DNA from: NCEH01 sp002257205
GTDB lineage: Bacteria; Pseudomonadota; Alphaproteobacteria; Rhizobiales; Xanthobacteraceae
Assembly (NCBI RefSeq): GCF_043195105.1
Contig: NZ_JBAFWO010000018.1
DNA length: 49,554 bases
Strand: one strand, 5' to 3'
Shown here: piece by piece, positions 9,823 through 17,969 of the stretch
Layout: every line of letters starts with the position of its first letter
Numbering within the stretch: the stretch's first letter is position 1
Position numbers and translations under genes: made by a program
The notes under the pieces: generated by a model
Told to the model about the DNA's origin: nothing
Databases searched by the model: none
The model's input: the letters and a program-made list of their open reading frames with translations, nothing else

Positions 9823-10581
9823 TCAGATGAAGAAGCCGCGCGCCAGCATGAACGCGCCAAGGCCGAGCAGGCCGGCGAAAAAGCAGGTCTTGAACGTCGC
9901 CGGGGAGAAGGTGAGGCGCATGCGCCGGCCCACCTCCATGCCGATCAGCGCCGGCACCAAGGCGATCAGCGACAGCATCACCGCGTGCGGATCGGCGAGC
10001 GGCGCATCGCCGCCGGTGAGCGCGAAGGCGAGGGTGAAATTCGCCACCGTGAAGGTGAGGCCGAGCGCCTGGATCAAGTCCTCCCGCTCCAGCGCGAGCG
10101 ATTGCAGATAGGGCGCGGACGGCATCACCGTGACGCCGGTGGTGCCGGTCAGGAACCCGGCGGCGAGCCCGATCACCGGCGAGAGCCAGCCTTCCCACGC
10201 GGTGGGCGTGTGGAAATGGATCGCCCGCAGGCCGAGCACGCCATAGACGGACAAGGTTAGCCCCAGCAGCGGCGGCGCCCAATGGGAACTCAGCCCGCCC
10301 AGCCAATAGCCGCCGACCAGCGTGCCCGCTATCAGCGTCAGCAGCAGCGTCCAGAATCGCTTCGCATTGGGCAGGATGCGCGGGCCGCTGAACAATTGCA
10401 GCACATTGGTCACGGTCGCCGGCACGATGATCATCGCCGCCGCGTGGGAGGGCGGCATGACGATGCTCAGCAGGCCGACGCCGATGGTGGGCAGGCCCAT
10501 GGCGATGACACCCTTCACCACGCCGGCAAGAACCAGCGCGAAGGCGATGAAAAGGAGGGTGAGCAAGGACCAGTCGGACAT
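9823..10581 (-). CDS. TSUP-family (TauE/SafE) membrane exporter
   Basis: 252 residues with about eight hydrophobic helices. The N-terminal stretch GVVKGVIAMGLPTIGVGLLS and the internally repeated GLAAGFLTGTTGVTVMPSAPYLQSL are the glycine-rich duplicated signatures of the TauE/SafE family, which moves sulfur- or carbon-containing organic anions (sulfite, sulfoacetate and similar) across the inner membrane. The substrate is not deducible. ATG 10581 is chosen over an upstream in-frame start at 10608 because it begins directly before the first helix. It is divergent from the LysR regulator at 10669, with a perfect dyad between them, so LysR control is likely. Confidence 0.88.
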   Translation of the reverse strand: MSDWSLLTLLFIAFALVLAGVVKGVIAMGLPTIGVGLLSIVMPPSHAAAMIIVPATVTNVLQLFSGPRILPNAKRFWTLLLTLIAGTLVGGYWLGGLSSHWAPPLLGLTLSVYGVLGLRAIHFHTPTAWEGWLSPVIGLAAGFLTGTTGVTVMPSAPYLQSLALEREDLIQALGLTFTVANFTLAFALTGGDAPLADPHAVMLSLIALVPALIGMEVGRRMRLTFSPATFKTCFFAGLLGLGAFMLARGFFI

Positions 10582-10636
10582 GGCGCGAACATGCTGCTTC
10601 CGCCCCATCCCGGCAATGTGGAACTTCCGCTTCTAG

Positions 10637-10655
10637 CCTTCGGAACATCCGAAGG
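10637..10655. promoter_or_regulatory. Perfect dyad with LysR-type T-N11-A box between the TSUP and LysR genes
   Basis: CCTTCGGA-ACA-TCCGAAGG is an uninterrupted 8-bp inverted repeat with a 3-bp spacer. Inside it T(10640)-N11-A(10652) matches the classic LysR-family binding box. It lies 13 bases before the LysR start codon and 55 bases before the TSUP start, where an autoregulating LysR protein normally binds. Confidence 0.65.
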
Positions 10656-10668
10656 ATAAGCTCCTCCC

Positions 10669-11568
10669 ATGCGCCTGGATCTCTCGGACCTGCGGTTGTT
10701 CCTGAATGTGGTGGAGGCCGGCAGCCTCACGGCCGGGGCCGCCCGCGCCCATCTGGCGCTGGCCTCGGTGAGCGCGCGCATCCGCGACATGGAGGCGGAG
10801 ATCGGCACACCGCTGCTGGAGCGCGGCCGCGCCGGCGTCGCCGTGACGCCGGCGGGCGAAGCGCTGGTGCATCATGCCCGCCTGATGCTGGCGCAGAGCG
10901 AGCGCATGCGCGGCGAGCTCGCGGGCTATGGCAAGGGCTTGAAGGGCCATGTGCGCCTGTGGTGCAACACCGCTTCCTTCGGCCACGGCCTGTCGGCGGA
11001 GCTGGCGCGTTTCCTCGCCGCCAATCCCAATATCGACATGGACCTGGAGGAGCGGCCGAGCTGGCAGATCGCCCAGGCGCTGGCCGAGGGGCTGATCCAT
11101 CTCGGCATCACCTCGGACGCGGCCGATACCTCGGGCCTGCACCTGACGCGCTATCGCGAGGACCATCTGGTGGTGGCGCTGCCGCGCGGCCATCCCCTGT
11201 GCGACCGGGCGAGCCTGCGCATCGCCGATGTGCTGGACGAGCCGTTCGTCGGCCTGCCCGAGGGCAACGGCCTGCAAAGCCTAGTGGAACGCAATGCGGT
11301 GCGGGCCGGCGGGGCGCTCAAATACCGGGTGCGGGTGAACGGCTTCGCCGCGGTCGCCACCATGGTGGGGCCGCACATCGAGGCCCATGTGGGGCTCGCG
11401 GTGATCCCGGCGGCGGTGGCGCAGCAATTGCGCGAGAGCCACGCCCTCGTCTTCGTGCCGCTGGACGAACCTTGGGCGCGCCGCACTTTGGTGATCGCGG
11501 TGCGGCGCGAAGACGTGCTGCCCGCCTATGCCAAGCGCCTGCTGGCCTATCTGCGGCCGGCGGCGTGA
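10669..11568 (+). CDS. LysR-family transcriptional regulator
   Basis: 299 residues. The N-terminal winged helix-turn-helix covers residues 1-60 (LRLFLNVVEAGSLTAGAARAHLALASVSARIRDME, then GTPLLERGRAGVAVTPAGEAL), followed by the two-lobed periplasmic-binding-protein-like effector domain (about 90-295). LysR proteins usually sense a small metabolite and activate a divergent target. Here the divergent gene is a TSUP exporter, and a perfect dyad with a T-N11-A box lies in the 87-base gap, so control of that exporter is the simplest inference; the ligand is probably the exported anion. It is convergent with the GST gene, 34 bases away. Confidence 0.93.
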   Translation: MRLDLSDLRLFLNVVEAGSLTAGAARAHLALASVSARIRDMEAEIGTPLLERGRAGVAVTPAGEALVHHARLMLAQSERMRGELAGYGKGLKGHVRLWCNTASFGHGLSAELARFLAANPNIDMDLEERPSWQIAQALAEGLIHLGITSDAADTSGLHLTRYREDHLVVALPRGHPLCDRASLRIADVLDEPFVGLPEGNGLQSLVERNAVRAGGALKYRVRVNGFAAVATMVGPHIEAHVGLAVIPAAVAQQLRESHALVFVPLDEPWARRTLVIAVRREDVLPAYAKRLLAYLRPAA

Positions 11569-11602
11569 GGGCTGGGGCGCGCGGCGCCGGCCGTGTCGGC
11601 CC

Positions 11603-12253
11603 TCAGAACTCGACGTCCAGCTCCTCCAGCTCTTCCGGCTCGGCCTTCGCGCCGGCGATCCATTCCTGCATGAAGGGATGCGCCATCATGCGGTCGCGAT
11701 AGGCGGCGCAGGCGGCGTCGAGCGCGACGTCATAGGTGGCGAAGCGCGAGCACACCGGCGCATACATGGCGTCCGCGAGCGTGATATTCGCGCCCATCAG
11801 ATACGGTCCGCCATGGGCGGCGAAGCAGCCGCGCCAGATGGCGAGGATGCGCTCGATGTCCGCCTGGGCGCCGGCCCACACCTTGAAGCCGGGAAAATGG
11901 GCCTTCATGTTCATCGGCAGGGCCGAGCGCATGTTGGCGAAGCCGGAATGCATCTCGCCGGAGATGGAAAGGCAATGCGCCCGCGCCGCGCGGTCGGCGG
12001 GCAGCAGCTGGGCGTCGGGGAAGACTTCGTTGAGATAGGAGGCGATGGCCAGCGTGTCCCACACGGTCACGCCCTCATGCACCAGGCGCGGCACGAGGAA
12101 GGAGGGGGAGAGCAGCAGCAGTTCGGCCTTCGCGTCCGGGTCGTCCACCGGCACCCGTTCCTCCTCGAAGGCGAGGCCCGCCATCTTGCACAGCAGCCAG
12201 CCGCGCAGCGACCAGGAGGAGTAATTCTTGCTGGAAATGGTGAGGGCGCTCAT
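11603..12253 (-). CDS. Glutathione S-transferase family protein
   Basis: 216 residues: a thioredoxin-fold N-terminal domain (TISSKNYSSWSLRGWLL, then LSPSFLVPRLVHEGVTVWDTLAIASYL, in which the proline and the WDTLAI element form the glutathione-binding site) and an all-helical C-terminal domain with GPYLMGANITLADAMYAPV, the N-capping and hydrophobic-staple region of GSTs. The SKNYSSWSLR opening is typical of bacterial GSTs with a serine near the thiol of glutathione. The substrate is unknown. ATG 12253 is selected; an upstream in-frame start at 12310 would add 19 residues that do not fit the fold. The protein ends in an acidic tail (PEELEELDVEF). Confidence 0.9.
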   Translation of the reverse strand: MSALTISSKNYSSWSLRGWLLCKMAGLAFEEERVPVDDPDAKAELLLLSPSFLVPRLVHEGVTVWDTLAIASYLNEVFPDAQLLPADRAARAHCLSISGEMHSGFANMRSALPMNMKAHFPGFKVWAGAQADIERILAIWRGCFAAHGGPYLMGANITLADAMYAPVCSRFATYDVALDAACAAYRDRMMAHPFMQEWIAGAKAEPEELEELDVEF

Positions 12254-12550
12254 GAACGTCACCGCTGGCTCGAAGGCATCTGGAGCAATCTTAGCGGTTG
12301 TGTGTTGCAATGCACCACCCCCCGCTCCAATATCCTTTCTAGAAGTACATCCGATCGAGCGCGTAGGGAAGTGTAGAACAGAAATTGCGCCAAAGCCTTA
12401 GCTCTTTCGGACAGGTCGAATTGCGGGCCGGCCCGGGTGTCGGCGTGGCTCGCTCAGCGGGTATCCAGCGGGTAAAAGGCGTTCAAACGCGATGAAAAAG
12501 AACCTGTCTTCCAGGACCCAGCCCCCCTCTTTCCGTCAGCGAAGGGCATC
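12254..12550. other. Intergenic region between the GST and phaZ genes
   Basis: 297 bases divergent between the two genes. No ORF, RNA gene or strong promoter could be recognised. A small TTGCAATGCA motif at about 12303-12312 recalls the TGC-rich sites bound by PHB regulators, but it is too short to call. The 5' region of phaZ lacks an obvious Shine-Dalgarno apart from GAAGGG. Confidence 0.4.
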
Positions 12551-13780
12551 ATGATGTACCTCGCTTACCAGACTCAGTCCGATCTGATGGATCCCTTGCG
12601 CTTCGGGGCCCACATGGCCCGGCGTGCGCTCGACAACTCCTTCCTCTCCTTGTTCAGCACCGAGAGCATGCGCACCAGCATGCGCCATCTCTCGGCTGCC
12701 TTCGAAATGGTGGAGCGCGCCGGGCTCAGCCACGCGCGCCTGCCGTTCGGCCTCGCGAGCACAATGGTCGGCAACCAGGAGGTGGAAGTCACCGAGGAGC
12801 CGGCCCATGTGCTGCCCTTCGGCACCTTGCTGCATTTCAAGAAAGACACCACGGTGCCGCAGCCGCGGGTGCTGGTGGTGGCCCCGCTCTCCGGCCATTT
12901 CGCCACCCTGCTCGTGGGCACGGTGAAGACCCTGCTGCCCGACCACGACGTCTATATCACCGACTGGCACAATGCCCGCGACGTGAGCCTGGAGCACGGC
13001 GCCTTCGGCTTCGATGATTATGTCGAGCACGTCATCAAGTTCCTGGAATTCATGGGTCCCGGTTGCCACATCCTGGGCGTGTGCCAGCCGTGCGTGCAGG
13101 TTCTGGTGGCCGCCGCCGTGATGGCGCAGGAGGGCAATCCCGCCTATCCGCGCTCCATGACGCTCATGGCCGGCCCCATCGATTGTCGCATCAACCCCAC
13201 CAAGGTGAACGAGCTCGCCACCTCCAAGCCCATTTCCTGGTTCGAGAAGAACCTCATCGCCACTGTGCCGATGGGCTTCAAGGGTGCCGGCCGCAAGGTC
13301 TATCCCGGCTTCATCCAGTTGACCGCCTTCGTCAGCATGAACATGAACCGCCATGTGAAGGCGCACATGGAGCTGTACGAGAACCTCGCCGCCGGCGAAC
13401 TGGAAAAGGCCGAGGCCACCAAGCACTTCTACGACGAATATTTCGCCGTGCTGGATCTCGCGTCGGAATTCTACCTGGAGACCGTGAAATACGTGTTCCA
13501 GGATTACCTTCTGCCGAAGGGCGAATTGACCTATCGCGGCAATCCCATCGACTTCAAGGCCATCCGCCGCACCGCTTTGCTGACCGTGGAAGGCGAGCGG
13601 GACGACATCTGCTCCATCGGCCAGACCATGGCGGCGCAGGATATCTGCTCGGGGCTGCGGCCCCACCGCAAGCGCCATCACATGCAGGCGGGCGTCGGGC
13701 ATTACGGCGTGTTCAGCGGGCGCAAATGGGCCGGACAGGTCTATCCGCTGGTGCGCAACCACATCCTCGCCAGCGATTGA
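12551..13780 (+). CDS. phaZ: Intracellular poly(3-hydroxybutyrate) depolymerase
   Basis: 409 residues, no signal peptide, so the enzyme acts on native PHB granules in the cytoplasm. It has the hallmark lipase-like box with a cysteine nucleophile, GVCQPC at residues 176-181 (Cys178), in place of serine; the acid is probably the Asp in GERDDICS and the base the His in GVGHYGVFSGRKW near the C-terminus. The N-terminus (MMYLAYQTQSDLMDPLR) is typical of the PhaZ1 family. It releases 3-hydroxybutyrate oligomers or monomers, which would feed the hydroxybutyrate-acetoacetate route that also includes Adc at 7661. A GC-rich hairpin follows the gene. Confidence 0.95.
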   Translation: MMYLAYQTQSDLMDPLRFGAHMARRALDNSFLSLFSTESMRTSMRHLSAAFEMVERAGLSHARLPFGLASTMVGNQEVEVTEEPAHVLPFGTLLHFKKDTTVPQPRVLVVAPLSGHFATLLVGTVKTLLPDHDVYITDWHNARDVSLEHGAFGFDDYVEHVIKFLEFMGPGCHILGVCQPCVQVLVAAAVMAQEGNPAYPRSMTLMAGPIDCRINPTKVNELATSKPISWFEKNLIATVPMGFKGAGRKVYPGFIQLTAFVSMNMNRHVKAHMELYENLAAGELEKAEATKHFYDEYFAVLDLASEFYLETVKYVFQDYLLPKGELTYRGNPIDFKAIRRTALLTVEGERDDICSIGQTMAAQDICSGLRPHRKRHHMQAGVGHYGVFSGRKWAGQVYPLVRNHILASD

Positions 13781-13788
13781 GCACAAAT

Positions 13789-13810
13789 CCCCCGGCCGGG
13801 CGGCCGGGGG
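13789..13810. terminator. GC-rich hairpin between the convergent phaZ and PfpI genes
   Basis: CCCCCGGCC-GGGC-GGCCGGGGG is a perfect 9-bp stem with a four-base loop. There is no T tract, so it may only stabilise mRNA ends or need Rho, but its position between two stop codons suggests a shared terminator. Confidence 0.55.
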
Positions 13811-13847
13811 CGAAGCGCCGCGCGGGCGCCCAATCAGCCGGGCCTCA

Positions 13848-14414
13848 TCAGGCCGCGTGCTGTCCGCTGTGTTTTCCTTCCGCGAATTCCTCGATCATCT
13901 TGGCGTTGAAATCGGGAATGTCCTTCGGGTTGCGGCTGGTGACGAGGCCCTGGTCCACGATCACCGATCTGTCTTCCACCTTCGCCCCGGCATTGGCGAG
14001 GTCCACCTGGATCGCCTTGTAGCCGGTCATCGACCGCCCCTTCACCAGCCCGGCCGAGATCAGCACCTGCGGGCCGTGGCAGATGGCGGCCACGGGTTTC
14101 TTGTCAGTGAAGAAGGCGCGGGTGAAGGCGAGTGCCTTCTCGTTGATGCGCAGCGCGTCCGGGTTCATCACCCCGCCCGGCAGCAACAAAGCGTCGAAGT
14201 TTTTGGCATCGGCGGCGTCGAGCGCGACGTCCACCTTGATCTTGTCGGCGGGCGTGTCGTGATTGACGCCCTGAACCTCGCCCTTCTCGGGGCTGACGAT
14301 CTTCACATCGGCGCCGGCGGCCTTCAGAGCCTTCACGGGCTCCGTCAGCTCCACATTCTCGAAGCCGTTGGCGACCAGGACCGCGATCCTGCGTCCGTCG
14401 AGACGGTGTGCCAT
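13848..14414 (-). CDS. PfpI/DJ-1-family protein (class I glutamine amidotransferase-like)
   Basis: 188 residues. The nucleophile elbow AICHGPQ has Cys112 followed by His113, and Glu19 (GFEN) is in the position of the conserved acid that lowers the cysteine pKa; LLLPGG at 76-81 is the typical strand-loop. PfpI/DJ-1 members include proteases, glyoxalases/deglycases and stress-response proteins; the exact reaction cannot be assigned. AAGGAG lies just upstream of the ATG. It is divergent from the aminotransferase gene (about 144 bases) and convergent with phaZ. Confidence 0.92.
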   Translation of the reverse strand: MAHRLDGRRIAVLVANGFENVELTEPVKALKAAGADVKIVSPEKGEVQGVNHDTPADKIKVDVALDAADAKNFDALLLPGGVMNPDALRINEKALAFTRAFFTDKKPVAAICHGPQVLISAGLVKGRSMTGYKAIQVDLANAGAKVEDRSVIVDQGLVTSRNPKDIPDFNAKMIEEFAEGKHSGQHAA

Positions 14415-14558
14415 GGAAATTCTCCTTTTTGCTCATTGGTGCTATCGGTGCGCTCAAGCCCTGTGGCGTGAGGACGAGCCCCGTCCGGCCCCGGGGAACA
14501 ACCCGAGGAAGCAGCAAGGGGTTCCTGGCGCCGCCGGGAGCCCGAGGGAGAGACCCCC

Positions 14559-15743
14559 ATGTTGAAAACCGTCGCCGCCTTCGACCGGATCGGCGAGGAA
14601 AATGCGTTCGCCGTCCTGGCGCGCGCCACCACGCTCGCGAGCCAGGGCCGCGACATCCTCAATCTCGGCATCGGCCAGCCCGATTTCCGCACCCCCGAGC
14701 ACATCGTCGAGGCCGCCATCCAGGCGCTGCGCGACGGGCAGCACGGCTATACGCCCTCGGTGGGCATCGCGCCTTTGCGCGAGGCGGTGGCGGCGGATCT
14801 CCACAAGCGCCACGGCGTCGAGGTGGACCCCGGCCTGGTAATGATCGTGCCTGGCGGCAAGGTCACCATGTATGCGGCGATCCGCCTGTTCGGCGAGCCC
14901 GGCGCGGAAATCCTCTATCCCGATCCCGGCTTCCCCATCTATCGCTCGATGATCGAGCACACCGGCGCCACCCCGATCCCGGTGCCGATCCGCGAGGAAA
15001 ACGCCTTCGCCTTCTCGGCCGAGGAGACGCTGGCGCTGATCACGCCGAACACCCGCCTGCTGATCATCAATTCCCCCGCCAATCCCACCGGCGGCGTCAC
15101 GCCCAAGGCCGAGATCGACAAATTGGTGAAGGGCCTTGCCGCTTATCCCCATGTGGCGATCCTATCGGACGAGATCTACGATCATTTCGTCTTCGACGGC
15201 GAAGCCCACCAGACCCTGCTCGCCTATCCGGAGATCCGCGACCGGCTGATCCTGCTCAACGGCTGGTCCAAGACCTATGCCATGACCGGCTGGCGGCTCG
15301 GCTATTCCATCTGGCCGAAGGGCCTGTACGAGCAGGTGCGCAAGCTTTCGGTGAACGCCTGGAGCTGCGTCAACGCCGCGACCCAATATGCCGGCATCGC
15401 CGCGCTTCAGGGGCCGCAGGACGCGGTGCATGCCATGGTCGCGGAGTTCGACCGCCGCCGCCACATCGTGGTGGAGGGGCTGAACGCGCTGCCGGGCGTC
15501 TCCTGCGCGACGCCGGGCGGCGCCTTCTACGCCTTCCCGAACGTCGCCGGCACGGGGTGGACCTCGGCCAAGGCGCTCGCCTCCGCCTTGCTGGAGGATG
15601 CGGGCGTGGCGGTGATCGGCGGGCCGGATTTCGGCGTTCATGGGGAAGGCTATCTGCGGCTGTCCTATGCCAATTCGGCCGAGAACATCCGCGCCGCGCT
15701 GGGCCGTATCGCGGCCTTCCTGGCGCAGCGGCAGGCCGCCTGA
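14559..15743 (+). CDS. PLP-dependent class I/II aminotransferase
   Basis: 394 residues, the standard length for fold-type I aspartate/aromatic aminotransferases. The PLP lysine is Lys238 in WSKTYAMTGWRLGY; NSPANPTGG (Asn175 region) and SDEIYDHF (Asp204) bind the cofactor, and the C-terminal YLRLSYANS contains the arginine that binds the substrate carboxylate. The amino donor is unknown; the sequence is of the AspC/AraT-like subgroup that handles a range of 2-oxo acids. GGGAGA precedes the ATG by about seven bases. The LprI-like gene starts 24 bases downstream on the same strand. Confidence 0.92.
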   Translation: MLKTVAAFDRIGEENAFAVLARATTLASQGRDILNLGIGQPDFRTPEHIVEAAIQALRDGQHGYTPSVGIAPLREAVAADLHKRHGVEVDPGLVMIVPGGKVTMYAAIRLFGEPGAEILYPDPGFPIYRSMIEHTGATPIPVPIREENAFAFSAEETLALITPNTRLLIINSPANPTGGVTPKAEIDKLVKGLAAYPHVAILSDEIYDHFVFDGEAHQTLLAYPEIRDRLILLNGWSKTYAMTGWRLGYSIWPKGLYEQVRKLSVNAWSCVNAATQYAGIAALQGPQDAVHAMVAEFDRRRHIVVEGLNALPGVSCATPGGAFYAFPNVAGTGWTSAKALASALLEDAGVAVIGGPDFGVHGEGYLRLSYANSAENIRAALGRIAAFLAQRQAA

Positions 15744-15766
15744 GTTCCGCGCCGGGCGAAGGGGGA

Positions 15767-16417
15767 ATGACACGCCGCGCCTTCGCCCGCAGAGTGTTCG
15801 CCGGCAGGGAATGCGCCGGTCCTATCCGCGCGGGCTTTGCGTCTGGACCTGTTCCGGCGGTCCGTCTCCTTCTGGCATTCGCGCTTCTGCTCGGGGCACC
15901 GGGCGGGAGCGCGCACGCCCAGCCGCCCACCTCCAGCCCGCCCCCGCCCTCGAAGGCGGCGGTGGTGGAGCCCTGGCCCTCCACCGCCCGTTGCCGCAGC
16001 GGCGAAGTGCTGGCGCGCGACTATAACCGCTGCCTCTACGAGGCGATCTCGGTCTCCGAGAAGGTGATGGAGGCGGCGCTCGCCAATGCCGTCGCGGTGA
16101 TCGAGGCGCGCGCCGACCTTCTGCCGTCGCAGCGCAATCGCTGGCGCGTGCTGCTGGACGAGGCGCAGATCCGCTTCGGCATGTATCGCAATTTCGATTG
16201 CCAGAGCGTGGCGCCGTTCGAGGGGCCGCGCGGCATCGGCAATTTCGAGCAGCGGGCCTTGTGCCTGATCGCGAACAACGAGCGCCGCGCCGAGGATCTG
16301 CGCCGCCGCTATGGCGAGGTGCCGCCGCCCGCAGCGCCGGCGCCGGCCCTGGTGATGGACAATATCGGCACCCGCCCCGCCACCTGGCTCACCGCCGTGG
16401 CGCCGCCGCTGGATTAG
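15767..16417 (+). CDS. Secreted LprI/DUF1311-like protein
   Basis: 216 residues. A basic N-terminus and hydrophobic stretch (AVRLLLAFALLLGAPGGSAHA) form a signal peptide, followed by a proline-rich linker (about 55-70). The mature domain has the DUF1311 pattern: LLPSQRNRWRVLLDEAQIRFGMYRNFDCQ, then a second cysteine in RALCLIANNERRAEDLRRRYG, with four mature cysteines (two of them N-terminal) that could form disulfides. LprI of Mycobacterium inhibits lysozyme; that role is only known there and is not implied. GGGGG lies just upstream of the ATG. It may be translated with the aminotransferase 24 bases upstream, though the functions do not obviously link. Confidence 0.75.
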   Translation: MTRRAFARRVFAGRECAGPIRAGFASGPVPAVRLLLAFALLLGAPGGSAHAQPPTSSPPPPSKAAVVEPWPSTARCRSGEVLARDYNRCLYEAISVSEKVMEAALANAVAVIEARADLLPSQRNRWRVLLDEAQIRFGMYRNFDCQSVAPFEGPRGIGNFEQRALCLIANNERRAEDLRRRYGEVPPPAAPAPALVMDNIGTRPATWLTAVAPPLD

Positions 16418-16427
16418 CCGGGCAAGA

Positions 16428-16870
16428 TTCCGGAGTGAAACCCCCCTCTCCCCGCCGGGGAGAGGGCTGGGGTGAGGGGTGCACTGCCCGCGCGAAGGCC
16501 GGGCGCGTCCATGCCGAGGGTCCCCCTCACCCGCCCGCTGCGCGGTCGACCTCTCCCCCTCGGGGAGAGGTGAGGTCCCGTCCGGCTCAGCCTCTGGCTT
16601 CCGGAGAGAAAACCCCCTCTCCCCGCCGGGAGAGAGGTGATGTTCTGGCTGGCGCGGCGTCTGGCTTCCGGAGTGAAAACCCCCTCTCCCCGCGGGGGAG
16701 AGGGTTGGGGTGAGGGGCGCACCGCTCGCGCGAAGGCCGGGCGCGTCCATGCAGAGGGTCCCTCACCCGCCCGCTGCGCGGTCGACCTCTCCCCCACGGG
16801 GAGAGGTGAGGTCCCGTCCGGCTCAGCCTCTGGCTTCCGGAGAGAAAACCCCCTCTCCCCGCCGGGGAGG
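16428..16870. repeat. Duplicated block of palindromic intergenic repeats
   Basis: Two direct copies of a unit of about 203-205 bp (16428-16632 and 16666-16868), separated by about 33 bp. Each contains a forward CCCTCTCCCC-GC-GGGGAGAGGG hairpin plus GGGGTGAGGGG tail (16444-16479; 16682-16717) and an inverted relative, CCTCACCCGCCCGCTGCGCGG followed by ACCTCTCCCC-GGGGAGAGGTGAGG (16525-16576; 16761-16813). Short truncated forward copies occur at about 16612 and 16850, so TTCCGGAG(T/A)GAAAA appears four times. The pattern is of a REP/BIME-like family widespread in high-GC alphaproteobacteria. The rest of the gene-free stretch 16418-16998 holds nothing else recognisable. Confidence 0.85.
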
Positions 16871-16998
16871 GGGGGGCTTGGGCTGGTGCGGTTTTCCGGT
16901 TTTCCAACAGAAAGCCCGCCCCCAACCTAAATCCATTGGACTTGCGCCGGCCGGTCCCTTTCGCCAAAGGTGCGGAAGGATGCGTTCGAGGAAGTGCA

Positions 16999-17922
16999 AT
17001 GGCCAAAGTGGTGTGCGTGGGCGAAGTGATGGTGGAACTGGCGCGCGGCAATGACGGCCGGTTCGGCCTTGCGTTCGGCGGCGACACCTTCAACACCGCC
17101 GTCTATCTCGCCCGCGCCGGGATCGAGACCGCTTATGCCACCGCGCTCGGCGACGATGCCTATTCCGCCCAGATCCTCGATCTTGCCGCCCATGAGGGCG
17201 TAGAGCGAGAGGCGGTGCTGATCGCCAAGGGGCGGGTGCCCGGCCTCTATCTCATCACCACCGACGACCGGGGCGAGCGCACCTTCCATTATTGGCGCGA
17301 TACCGCCCCCGCCCGTTCGCTGTTCGAGTTCGAGGGCTGGCAGGGCGTCGCCGAGATCCTGGTGGATGCGCGGGCGACCTATTTCTCCGGCATCACCCTG
17401 TCGCTTTATTCCAATGTCGGGCTCGGCCGGTTTCTCGCGGCGCTGGAGATGGCGGGCGAGCGCGGCGCTTGGCGCGTGTTCGACGGCAATTACCGTCCGC
17501 GCGGCTGGGGCGGCGATGTCGCGCGCGCCCGCATGGTGTTCGCCGAGGCGCTGAAGCGCGCCTCCATCGCCATGCCCACCTTCGAGGACGAGGCGGCGCT
17601 ATGGGGCGATGCCTCGCCGCACGCCACCATTGAGCGCATGACCACCTACGGGGTGGGCGAGGTGGTGGTGAAGAACGGTGCCGGCGGCGCGCTGGTCTAT
17701 GCCGAGGGGCGCATCATAGAGGTGCCGGTGGAGCGCGAGGTGCGCCCCGTGGACACCACCGGCGCGGGCGACAGCTTCAACGCCGCCTATCTCGCCGCCC
17801 GCCTCAAGGGCGCGAGCCCGGAAGAGGCGGCGCGCGCCGGCCATCGCCTCGCCGGCACGGTGATCCTGCATCGCGGCGCCATCATCCCGCGCGCCGCGCA
17901 GGAAGGTATCCCGGCGCATTGA
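16999..17922 (+). CDS. kdgK: 2-dehydro-3-deoxygluconokinase (PfkB-family sugar kinase)
   Basis: 307 residues of the ribokinase/PfkB fold. The N-terminal substrate-binding element FGGDTFNTAVYLARAG (about 26-41) and the C-terminal ATP-site signature DTTGAGDSFNAAY with catalytic Asp258 are clear. GGDTFNTAVYLAR is characteristic of KDG kinases, which phosphorylate 2-keto-3-deoxygluconate to KDPG. Right next door, convergently, is the KDPG aldolase that would consume the product, which supports the assignment. GAGGAAG lies just before the ATG; the ORF extends upstream, but that part is not typical of the family. Confidence 0.9.
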   Translation: MAKVVCVGEVMVELARGNDGRFGLAFGGDTFNTAVYLARAGIETAYATALGDDAYSAQILDLAAHEGVEREAVLIAKGRVPGLYLITTDDRGERTFHYWRDTAPARSLFEFEGWQGVAEILVDARATYFSGITLSLYSNVGLGRFLAALEMAGERGAWRVFDGNYRPRGWGGDVARARMVFAEALKRASIAMPTFEDEAALWGDASPHATIERMTTYGVGEVVVKNGAGGALVYAEGRIIEVPVEREVRPVDTTGAGDSFNAAYLAARLKGASPEEAARAGHRLAGTVILHRGAIIPRAAQEGIPAH

Positions 17923-17925
17923 GCG

Positions 17926-17954
17926 GCAGGGCGCTCCAGGCGCCCTGCTTTATT
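17926..17954. terminator. Bidirectional terminator between kdgK and eda
   Basis: GCAGGGCGC pairs with GCGCCCTGC (9 bp, loop TCCAG), followed by TTTATT on the plus strand. It lies between the two convergent stop codons, so it can end kdgK and protect eda from read-through. Confidence 0.75.
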
Positions 17955-17969
17955 GCGGCAAAACCAGTC

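Noticed and set aside
12303..12312. TTGCAATGCA upstream of phaZ as a PHB-regulator (PhaR) site
   Set aside because: A single short imperfect motif with no second half-site; not enough to call.
16428..16870. Repeats considered as a CRISPR array
   Set aside because: The units are two long direct copies with internal palindromes, with no regular short repeats and unique spacers, and no cas gene is nearby.
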